DNA from: CAZTLI01 sp964614375 | GTDB taxonomy: Bacteria; Chloroflexota; Anaerolineae; Aggregatilineales; Phototrophicaceae | Length of the DNA: 5,094 bases | Reading direction: 5' to 3' | NCBI GenBank assembly: GCA_964614375.1 | Contig: CAZTLI010000406.1 | Coordinates: 1 to 5,094, forward strand | Part shown: positions 1-5,094 of the stretch, in pieces | How positions within the stretch are numbered: the first letter of the stretch is position 1 | Layout: the number at the start of each line of letters is the position of its first letter | Notes under the pieces: generated by a model | Seen by the model: the letters and a program-made list of their open reading frames with translations, nothing else | The model's database searches: none | Told to the model about the DNA's origin: nothing | Position numbers and translations under genes: made by a program

Positions 1-30
1 GCGCGCGATCTGGTAGGGGAGGGTGCATAA
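1..30 (+). CDS. leuC: Probable 3' end of leuC (3-isopropylmalate dehydratase large subunit), partial
   Basis: The frame that starts at base 1 reads ARDLVGEGA and ends in TAA directly before the leuD start codon. LeuC is the large, iron-sulfur-carrying subunit of isopropylmalate isomerase and is normally encoded immediately upstream of leuD, so the context favours this reading. Only nine residues are visible and they carry no diagnostic motif. One other frame is also open across this stretch and into leuD, so an overlapping upstream gene cannot be excluded. The identification rests on gene order rather than on sequence. Confidence 0.42.
   Translation, partial: ARDLVGEGA
15..23 (+). promoter_or_regulatory. 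Ribosome binding site for leuD
   Basis: The run AGGGGAGGG contains a full GGAGG core at 18-22, eight bases before the GTG at 31. It lies inside the last codons of the presumed leuC. The strong site supports the GTG as the real start and suggests translational coupling between the two subunit genes. Confidence 0.75.
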
Positions 31-639
31 GTGGAACCAATCAAAGCGTTTTCGGGTCGAGTGATTGCGCTGCCGATTAACGACATCGACACCGATCAGA
101 TTATCCCGGCGCGGTTTTTGAAGACGACGGATAAAGAGGGGTTGGGTAAAGCCTGCTTTTCCGACTGGCGCTATGACGACTCCGGTCAACCCAAACCAGA
201 CTTCGTTCTGAATCAATCGGCATATCAGGGCGCGAGTGTCCTCATCGCAGGTAGTAATTTTGGCTGTGGGAGTTCACGCGAACACGCACCCTGGGCATTG
301 ATGGGGGCAGGTTTTAGAGCTGTTGTCAGTACCGACTTTGCCGACATCTTCCGCAATAACGCACTGAAAAATGGCCTTCTACCGATTATTGTGGATGAAG
401 AAACCCAACAGCAGTTACTCAGCCTTGCCTCAGAAGACCCGTCCACTACTGTTGCGGTTGATCTTGAAGCGCAGACTTTGACGTTGCCAGATGGTCGCCA
501 TGTGAATTTTCCGATTGACGGGTTTTCCAAGCACTGTTTGCTCAATGGTGTTGACCAGCTTGGCTATTTAATGAGCCTTGACGATGACGTTCGCGCGTAT
601 GAAGAGGCACATCCTCAGCGCGTCAATACACACGCATAA
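31..639 (+). CDS. leuD: 3-isopropylmalate dehydratase small subunit
   Basis: LeuD is the small (swivel-domain) subunit of the cytoplasmic isopropylmalate isomerase. With LeuC it converts 2-isopropylmalate to 3-isopropylmalate through dimethylcitraconate in leucine synthesis, and (R)-citramalate to 3-methylmalate where the citramalate route operates. The 202-residue length is normal for the bacterial form. Visible family motifs are DIDTDQIIPARFL (18-30), the substrate-loop region GSNFGCGSSREHAPWAL (74-90), FADIFRNNALKNGLLPI (103-119) and the C-terminal FSKHCLLNGVDQLGYL (165-180). The GTG start abuts an upstream TAA, has a strong ribosome binding site, and gives the expected start of the family (MEPIKAFSGRVIALP). 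No key motif is missing. The gene lies in an apparent leuC-leuD-cimA-leuB operon, 59 bp ahead of cimA. Confidence 0.97.
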   Translation: MEPIKAFSGRVIALPINDIDTDQIIPARFLKTTDKEGLGKACFSDWRYDDSGQPKPDFVLNQSAYQGASVLIAGSNFGCGSSREHAPWALMGAGFRAVVSTDFADIFRNNALKNGLLPIIVDEETQQQLLSLASEDPSTTVAVDLEAQTLTLPDGRHVNFPIDGFSKHCLLNGVDQLGYLMSLDDDVRAYEEAHPQRVNTHA

Positions 640-648
640 CGACTTTTT

Positions 649-677
649 GGGGGATGGGGCGATAAGCGTCATCTCCC
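649..677 (+). other. Intercistronic hairpin between leuD and cimA
   Basis: GGGGGATG (649-656) can pair with CATCTCCC (670-677) to form an 8-bp stem with one G-U pair. The 13-base interior can fold a little further (GC GATAA GC). It lies in the 59-bp gap and is followed after two bases by TATTTT. It could be a weak terminator, an mRNA processing or stability element, or part of an attenuation control. The U-rich tail is short and cimA starts 21 bp later, so full termination seems unlikely. Confidence 0.4.
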
Positions 678-685
678 GCTATTTT

Positions 686-691
686 GGGGAG
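686..691 (+). promoter_or_regulatory. Ribosome binding site that fixes the cimA start
   Basis: GGGGAG ends seven bases before the ATG at 699. An in-frame TTG at 684 overlaps this motif and would use it as coding sequence, leaving that start without a binding site. The motif therefore decides in favour of the ATG. Confidence 0.75.
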
Positions 692-698
692 CATAATC

Positions 699-2297
699 AT
701 GCAGAAGGTAGCCATCTACGATACAACACTCCGGGACGGAACACAGCGCGAAGGGATTTCGCTGTCACTGGCAGACAAAATTCGCATTACGAAGCTGCTG
801 GACGATTTTGGTGTGGCGTATATCGAGGGTGGTTGGCCCGGTTCAAACCCGAAAGACGCGGCGTACTTTCAAGAAGTCCAGAAGTTGGCGCTCAAGCATG
901 CCCGAATCGCGGCCTTCGGTTCGACCTGCCGTAAAGAGAGTGACCCGTCGGATGATGATAACATCAGGGCGCTGGTGGATGCCGAGACTCCGGTTGTGAC
1001 CGTCGTTGGCAAAACGTCGATGCTGCATGTGACCGATGTGCTGCAAACGACGCCAGAAGAAAATGTCCGCATGATTCGCGAGAGTATCGCGTATTTAAAG
1101 TCGCTTGGCAAAGAGGTCATCTACGACGCCGAACACTTCTTTGATGGGATAAAGCTCGATATGGAATATGGGCTGGATACCATCAAAGGGGCGGTAGACG
1201 GCGGCGCGGACATTGTTGTGTTATGCGATACCAATGGCGGTTCGATGCCGTGGGAGATTGGGGAATATATGCAGCTCGTGCAGCAAGCCTTTCCCGGTTT
1301 GGCGTTGGGCATCCATACGCATAATGATGGTGAACTTGCTGTTGCCAATTCGCTAGCAGCGGTCAAACTCGGTGCGGTGCAGGTACAGGGCACAATTAAC
1401 GGCTACGGCGAACGCTGTGGCAATGCCAATTTGTGCAGCGTCATCCCCGACTTGCAGCTTAAGATGGGATACGATTGTGTGGGTGTGGAAAATCTCAAGC
1501 AGCTTGCGCGCTTATCGCGAACCATCGCCGAAATTGCCAACCTCGCGCCGGATGACCATCTCGCGTATGTGGGTAAGAGTGCGTTCGCGCATAAGGGCGG
1601 TATCCATGTCGCCGCAATTCGTCGTAATATCGACAGCTACCAGCATATTGACCCAACCCTGGTGGGTAATCAAATGCGTGTGTTGATTTCTGACCTCTCA
1701 GGACGCGGGAATGTATTGAGCAAAGCCGAAGAACTCGGTCTGGATGTATCGCGGACTGAGGCCGTGCGTGTCCTGGAAGAAATCAAACATCTGGAAAATC
1801 AGGGCTTTGTGTTTGAAGGCGCAGAGGCCTCTGTCGCGATTCGCTTGCATCGTGCGCGTCCTGACTATCGACCCATTTTCAAACTCGTGGATTTCACCGT
1901 CATCGTCGAAGACCGTCCCGGGCGTGGTGCGCTGGAGCAAACATCGCAGGCAATTGTGAAGCTCGATATTGATGGGGATATTGTCCATACGGTTGCGGAT
2001 GGCAATGGCCCGGTGAATGCGCTGGATTTGGCGCTGCGGAAGGCGCTGGTATCGCGTTATCCGCAACTGCGCGATTTTCAATTAGCAGACTATAAAGTAC
2101 GTATTCTGGATGGCGACAATGGCACGGCTGCGACTACCCGGGTGCTCATTGACACGCAAAATGGACATCAACGCTGGAGCACGGTTGGCGCGAACACAAA
2201 CATCATTCATGCGAGTTGGATGGCATTGGTAGATAGCGTCGAGTATGGCCTGTGTATCGCCGTGCCCGATGCTGTACCGGAAGCTGTGAAATCCTAG
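699..2297 (+). CDS. cimA: (R)-citramalate synthase
   Basis: This cytoplasmic DRE-TIM metallolyase condenses pyruvate and acetyl-CoA to (R)-citramalate, the first step of the threonine-independent route to 2-oxobutyrate and isoleucine. From the ATG the protein has 532 residues, typical of the long citramalate synthase family. The catalytic TIM barrel opens with YDTTLRDGTQREGIS (7-21), where R12 and D13 belong to the DRE signature. GIHTHND (204-210) gives metal ligands H206 and H208, and GYGERCGNANLCSVIPDLQLK (235-255) supplies the cysteine-asparagine ligand region around N242. IEGGWPGSNPKD (42-53) and VIYDAEHFFDGIK (140-152) are characteristic of this family rather than of LeuA. A LeuA-type regulatory (dimer) domain occupies about 394-525, so feedback inhibition, probably by isoleucine, is expected from family knowledge. 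The gene sits between leuD and leuB, whose products carry out the next steps. Members of this family are sometimes annotated as 2-isopropylmalate synthase; the motifs argue against that. Confidence 0.93.
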   Translation: MQKVAIYDTTLRDGTQREGISLSLADKIRITKLLDDFGVAYIEGGWPGSNPKDAAYFQEVQKLALKHARIAAFGSTCRKESDPSDDDNIRALVDAETPVVTVVGKTSMLHVTDVLQTTPEENVRMIRESIAYLKSLGKEVIYDAEHFFDGIKLDMEYGLDTIKGAVDGGADIVVLCDTNGGSMPWEIGEYMQLVQQAFPGLALGIHTHNDGELAVANSLAAVKLGAVQVQGTINGYGERCGNANLCSVIPDLQLKMGYDCVGVENLKQLARLSRTIAEIANLAPDDHLAYVGKSAFAHKGGIHVAAIRRNIDSYQHIDPTLVGNQMRVLISDLSGRGNVLSKAEELGLDVSRTEAVRVLEEIKHLENQGFVFEGAEASVAIRLHRARPDYRPIFKLVDFTVIVEDRPGRGALEQTSQAIVKLDIDGDIVHTVADGNGPVNALDLALRKALVSRYPQLRDFQLADYKVRILDGDNGTAATTRVLIDTQNGHQRWSTVGANTNIIHASWMALVDSVEYGLCIAVPDAVPEAVKS

Positions 2298-2323
2298 AAT
2301 GCGATTTTGAAAGTGGTTATTTC

Positions 2324-2350
2324 AGGGCGACCTGCCGGGTCGCTCTTTCT
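2324..2350 (+). terminator. Terminator-like hairpin between cimA and leuB
   Basis: AGGGCGACC (2324-2332) pairs with GGTCGCTCT (2338-2346) around the five-base loop TGCCG. The result is a 9-bp GC-rich stem with one G-U pair, followed by a short pyrimidine run, TTCT. It is shaped like an intrinsic terminator, but the U tract is weak and interrupted. Lying 27 bp before leuB, it more plausibly causes partial readthrough, attenuation or mRNA end protection than full termination. No clear promoter for leuB could be recognised in the 79-bp gap. Confidence 0.45.
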
Positions 2351-2361
2351 ATGCACAATCT

Positions 2362-2366
2362 AAGGA
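2362..2366 (+). promoter_or_regulatory. Ribosome binding site for leuB
   Basis: AAGGA lies ten bases before the ATG at 2377, a slightly long but acceptable spacing. The start it supports yields the canonical beginning of the family (MKATIAVLPGDGIGPEV). Confidence 0.65.
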
Positions 2367-2376
2367 TATTAAACAA

Positions 2377-3438
2377 ATGAAAGCAACAATTGCGGTGTTG
2401 CCCGGTGATGGCATCGGCCCCGAAGTGACGACTGAAACGCTAAACGTGCTGGATGTCATTGCCAGTCGATATGGTCACGAGTTTGTCTATAACGAGGCGT
2501 TGATTGGTGGGATTGCGATCGACAAGACAGGTAACCCCTTCCCAGATGAGACGATAAAAACCTGTGAACAGGCGGATGCGATTTTGCTCGCGGCGGTTGG
2601 TGGCCCCAAGTGGTCTGACCCGTCTGCGCCTGTACGTCCTGAACAAGGATTACTGAAAATGCGCCAGCACTTTGGCCTGTTTGCCAATTTGCGCCCGGTC
2701 AAAGCCTATCCTGCGCTGGCTGAACATGCCCCGCTGCGGCGCGATTTACTGGAAAATGTTGATATGCTGTTTGTGCGCGAGTTAACGGGCGGAATTTACT
2801 TCGGCAAACGCCAGGAAGCGGGCGACGGTAATGAAGCCTACGATACGATGCTGTATACGACAGCGGAAGTTGAGCGAGTGGCGAATGTGGCATTTCGCGC
2901 GGCACAGGGACGGCGCAAGAAGCTGACTTCGGTCGATAAAGCCAATGTGCTAGCGTCGATGCGTTTGTGGCGTCGAACAGTCGTAAAATTACATGAAGAT
3001 TATGCTGATGTGGAACTTGAACATCTATTGGTTGATGCGTGTACGATGCACCTGTTGACTCGTCCGGGCGATTTTGATGTGATTGTTGCGGGCAATATGT
3101 TTGGCGATATTCTGAGCGACGAAGCCTCGGTACTTGCCGGGTCGTTGGGGATGCTGCCGTCGGCGTCGTTGGGTTCGGATACGTTTGGATTATATGAACC
3201 TGTGCATGGGTCTGCACCAGACATCGCGGGGCAGGGCAAGGCCAACCCCACCGGGATGTTGTTAAGCGCGGGAATGCTGCTGCGGTATAGCCTCAATCTT
3301 GAGCATGAAGCACAGGTACTTGAACGGGCCGTTGAGGGCGTAATAGAAGATGGTGCGCGAACAGCCGACATTGCCCCACGCGGTGGGGCATTCATCAGCA
3401 CCAGCGAATTTGTGCAGGCGGTCATCGACAAACTGTAA
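2377..3438 (+). CDS. leuB: 3-isopropylmalate dehydrogenase
   Basis: LeuB oxidises and decarboxylates 3-isopropylmalate to 2-oxoisocaproate with NAD+ in the cytoplasm. In citramalate-pathway organisms it also converts 3-methylmalate to 2-oxobutyrate, matching the neighbouring cimA. The 353 residues are the normal length. The N-terminal PGDGIGPEV is at 9-17. The substrate arginines can be placed at R96, R106 (ANLRPVKAYP) and R134, the catalytic tyrosine at Y141 (ELTGGIYFG) and the lysine at K188 (SVDKANVL). Metal-binding aspartates fall at D220, D244 and D248 (NMFGDILSDEAS). The cofactor loop HGSAPDIAGQGKANP (277-291) is of the NAD-using type. Spacing between these residues is close to that of the Thermus enzyme. 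Tartrate dehydrogenase, homoisocitrate dehydrogenase and isocitrate dehydrogenase are related, but the motifs and the leu operon context favour LeuB. It is the last gene of the operon. Confidence 0.96.
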   Translation: MKATIAVLPGDGIGPEVTTETLNVLDVIASRYGHEFVYNEALIGGIAIDKTGNPFPDETIKTCEQADAILLAAVGGPKWSDPSAPVRPEQGLLKMRQHFGLFANLRPVKAYPALAEHAPLRRDLLENVDMLFVRELTGGIYFGKRQEAGDGNEAYDTMLYTTAEVERVANVAFRAAQGRRKKLTSVDKANVLASMRLWRRTVVKLHEDYADVELEHLLVDACTMHLLTRPGDFDVIVAGNMFGDILSDEASVLAGSLGMLPSASLGSDTFGLYEPVHGSAPDIAGQGKANPTGMLLSAGMLLRYSLNLEHEAQVLERAVEGVIEDGARTADIAPRGGAFISTSEFVQAVIDKL

Positions 3439-3452
3439 TCTGGATGCGAGGT

Positions 3453-3492
3453 ACACCGGGCGCTATGTGATTGTCATGCCCGGTGTCATTTT
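3453..3492 (+). terminator. Intrinsic terminator of the leu operon
   Basis: ACACCGGGC (3453-3461) and GCCCGGTGT (3478-3486) form a perfect 9-bp inverted repeat around a 16-base loop. CA and a TTTT run (3489-3492) follow on the plus strand, starting 14 bp after the leuB stop. On the minus strand the repeat is not followed by a T run, so it appears to serve the leu operon only. The loop contains the stop codon of the convergent minus-strand gene, and the right arm lies inside that gene's last codons. The U tract is short and the loop long, so efficiency is uncertain. Confidence 0.65.
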
Positions 3493-5094
3493 ATGCAGCG
3501 CCAGTCCTGCGATGAGGAACATCAACCGTCGTTGACCGGGTGACAGCGATTTCCGACTAATCGCACCCAAAGCGTTCATCGCGAGCGCTGCATAATACTC
3601 TTTCCAATCCTCTTTATCGTGCAGGCATTCGCGCACAATTTCCCGTAAGGAAAATAGCGCATTCATGGCGTCGGTGATTTCCGGGCGCGTATCCGGGAAC
3701 AATGAACTCGCGGTCAACGCTGCAACGTGCCGGGTAATCAGACGCGCATCATCCCAGGTTTCCCCGGCAATGGGCATCACGAGGTCATTTAGCAGGCTGA
3801 CTTCCAGCGCTGCCCAATCGAACAGGGTATGTCCGCCGCGTGTGTGGCTGAAATCAACGATCACAGGTTGATCGTCTGCACCAATCAACACATTACCCAG
3901 ATGCAAATCGCCATTGATGGTGCTTTTTGTGCCATGAATGGTCATTTCGAGAGCAGCGCGATAGGTCTTGAGGGGGTTTGTGATTTTTTCGATATTGCCA
4001 CCGCCGAGCGGCATTTGAATCGCATTGAGGTCAAAGTCTGGTTCGAGGGCTGTGGTGGCTTGTTGCAATTGTTCATGGCGCGTTTTCAACACCCGTCCGC
4101 CAATCGTTTCAACGACTTCACTGCGATAAAACACTTCGCGCGAGAAATCAATGCCACGCACCTCAATGCCGTATAGGCCGCCGGGTTTGGTTGCCGAAGC
4201 CGCTGCCAGGACGATTTTGCCCGCGTCCTGATCAATTTGCTCAACCACGAAATTTTCAATGACGACGGTCTGCCCGGCTTTAATGTGATGCAGCGCTTCG
4301 CGGTCAATGGGATGTCTGAGCACAACGGCGCTGGCAGAATCCATCGAGTCGCTGTAGGAAAGTGTGAGAACAGGCGGCAGCAGCCAATCATATTCACGCC
4401 AGATTTCAAAACGATAGGGTTCGGCGGGAGTCCACCATGTGGTCTTGAGGGTTTTGTGGAACTTTTCTCTAAACCAGGTGTCTAGTTTATCGCCACCCCA
4501 ATCATGGACGACAGAGCGTAAATCATAGACTGTTGCCCCCGCCTCTTTTGGCAATGAATAACGGATGCTGACCAGATCAGTTGCGCCCGGCGTGGTGGGT
4601 GGTTCTTCTAACCGTGCAGCAAATGAAGGCGCAATGCCCTGGACAATCGCTTTGTATCGCTGGATTTCGTCCAGCACCACGTCTGAGGGCCCAATGCGTG
4701 TAATTGTTGGGGCTTGAGAATTGTAGTTCTCATCTAGCGGTGTGACGACAAGGGTGCGGGTGGGTGTATAGCCGTTGGTGAGACCGCGCTCGACACGAAT
4801 ACCAGTGTAAGCGTGAAATGTTTGCCGGAGGACGAATAATTCTTCTTCGGTTAATGCGCTGTCAGTCTTGAAGCCATCCCCAAAATCGACCTGTACGAAG
4901 GCATGGGGTCGGGTCGCAAATCCAGCATCCGGGCTGCGGGCGGCTTCGGTCAATACATCGAGATTAACACCCAGGGCCCGCATCACACGCACGGGTAAAC
5001 TATCACTTTCTTCGATTAGGGCGATGAGTAAGTCGCGTTCACGAATTTCGCTGCGCCCTTCATCGAGCGTGAGGTCGCGGGCAATGCTCAAAAT
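3463..5094 (-). CDS. Clp-N-like domain joined to a divergent phosphotransferase/kinase-like domain (5' end outside window)
   Basis: I do not recognise a named gene. Residues here are numbered from the TTG codon at 5089-5091, which is probably internal: the frame is open to the edge and reads ILSIARDLTLDEG. Residues 1-52 resemble one helical repeat of the Clp ATPase N-terminal domain (SEIRERDLLIALIEESDSLPV, then RVMRALGVNLDVL). A linker follows. At about 95-200 is a stretch shaped like a kinase N-lobe (GYTPTRTLVV, then ITRIGPSDVVLDEIQRY), with R132 where the usual ATP-binding lysine would be expected. Residues about 240-335 form an extra, probably beta-rich segment. The C-lobe has the catalytic loop GDLHLGN (394-400; D395, N400) and VDFS (411-414... 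D413 as the metal-binding aspartate), followed by FDWAALEVSLL and helices to residue 542. No signal peptide or membrane segment is visible, so it is likely cytoplasmic. The architecture recalls 'ternary complex associated domain 9' proteins of predicted conflict systems, an identification from memory only. A small-molecule phosphotransferase is the alternative. It converges on leuB and is unlikely to be part of that operon. Confidence 0.85.
   Translation of the reverse strand: MLSIARDLTLDEGRSEIRERDLLIALIEESDSLPVRVMRALGVNLDVLTEAARSPDAGFATRPHAFVQVDFGDGFKTDSALTEEELFVLRQTFHAYTGIRVERGLTNGYTPTRTLVVTPLDENYNSQAPTITRIGPSDVVLDEIQRYKAIVQGIAPSFAARLEEPPTTPGATDLVSIRYSLPKEAGATVYDLRSVVHDWGGDKLDTWFREKFHKTLKTTWWTPAEPYRFEIWREYDWLLPPVLTLSYSDSMDSASAVVLRHPIDREALHHIKAGQTVVIENFVVEQIDQDAGKIVLAAASATKPGGLYGIEVRGIDFSREVFYRSEVVETIGGRVLKTRHEQLQQATTALEPDFDLNAIQMPLGGGNIEKITNPLKTYRAALEMTIHGTKSTINGDLHLGNVLIGADDQPVIVDFSHTRGGHTLFDWAALEVSLLNDLVMPIAGETWDDARLITRHVAALTASSLFPDTRPEITDAMNALFSLREIVRECLHDKEDWKEYYAALAMNALGAISRKSLSPGQRRLMFLIAGLALHKMTPGMTIT

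Noticed and set aside
684..698. In-frame TTG start extending cimA by five residues (MGSII).
   Set aside because: The TTG overlaps the GGGGAG ribosome binding site of the ATG at 699 and has no site of its own. The protein family begins at the YDTTLRDG strand, which fits the ATG.
578..934. Plus-strand open frame bridging the end of leuD and the start of cimA.
   Set aside because: It overlaps both real genes in another frame and its translation shows no domain-like pattern.
699..2297. Annotating the third gene as 2-isopropylmalate synthase (leuA).
   Set aside because: IEGGWPGSNPKD and VIYDAEHFFDGIK, together with overall length, match the citramalate synthase family rather than typical LeuA.
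2298..2376. Possible separate promoter for leuB (TTGAAA at 2307-2312).
   Set aside because: No -10-like hexamer is found at a suitable distance; the bases 17 downstream fall in the GC-rich hairpin.
2699..3217. Long open frame on the minus strand inside leuB (172 codons).
   Set aside because: It lies wholly antisense to a well-supported leuB, its product is low in complexity (rich in P, T, S, R and H) with no recognisable motif, and it is explained by codon bias of the gene on the other strand.
3372..3390. Perfect inverted repeat TGCCCCAC / GTGGGGCA with a three-base loop inside leuB.
   Set aside because: It encodes the IAPRGGAF segment in a good leuB frame, has no T run after it and lies before the stop codon. 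It may be a chance result of GC-rich codons, and a terminator within the gene is unlikely.
3000..3431. Second antisense open frame over the end of leuB (143 codons).
   Set aside because: Same reasoning: fully overlapped by leuB, with a serine/proline/threonine-rich translation typical of a shadow frame.
3829..4176. Plus-strand open frame of 115 codons opposite the kinase-like gene.
   Set aside because: It is antisense to the GDLHLGN/VDFS catalytic region, which is clearly coding on the minus strand, and has no motif of its own.

Overview
The window looks like ordinary bacterial chromosome of about 50-55% GC by eye. It has two blocks that meet tail to tail. The plus strand carries a branched-chain amino acid operon: probably the last codons of leuC, then leuD, a citramalate synthase gene (cimA) and leuB. 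The minus strand carries one long gene that enters from the right edge and ends just beyond leuB. The layout (leuCD-cimA-leuB) and the protein flavour would fit Chloroflexota (Anaerolineae-like) or a similar environmental lineage. This is an impression from protein style, not a demonstrated placement.

Positions 1-3438 are metabolic. LeuD with LeuC isomerises 2-isopropylmalate, and LeuB oxidatively decarboxylates 3-isopropylmalate. CimA makes (R)-citramalate from pyruvate and acetyl-CoA. In organisms with the citramalate route, the same LeuCD and LeuB enzymes turn citramalate into 2-oxobutyrate, the isoleucine precursor. Placing cimA between leuD and leuB therefore makes this a combined leucine/isoleucine unit. 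No leuA (2-isopropylmalate synthase) or ilv gene is visible. Each intercistronic gap (59 and 79 bp) holds a GC-rich hairpin, and leuB is followed by a good intrinsic terminator candidate.

Positions 3463-5094 (minus strand) encode at least 543 residues of a protein I cannot name with certainty. The visible N-terminal end reads like the second half of a Clp N-terminal (Clp R) domain. It is followed by a divergent aminoglycoside-phosphotransferase/protein-kinase-like domain with a clear GDLHLGN catalytic loop and a downstream VDFS motif. The reading frame stays open to the window edge, so the true start lies outside. The domain mix recalls the 'ternary complex associated domain' proteins of predicted NTP-dependent conflict systems, but that assignment is from memory and tentative. 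This gene is the only part of the window that may belong to a poorly described system.

The two blocks converge with only 24 bp between stop codons. The leuB terminator hairpin extends into the last codons of the minus-strand gene. No tRNA, rRNA, CRISPR array, insertion sequence or large repeat was seen. There is no gene-free stretch longer than about 80 bp.
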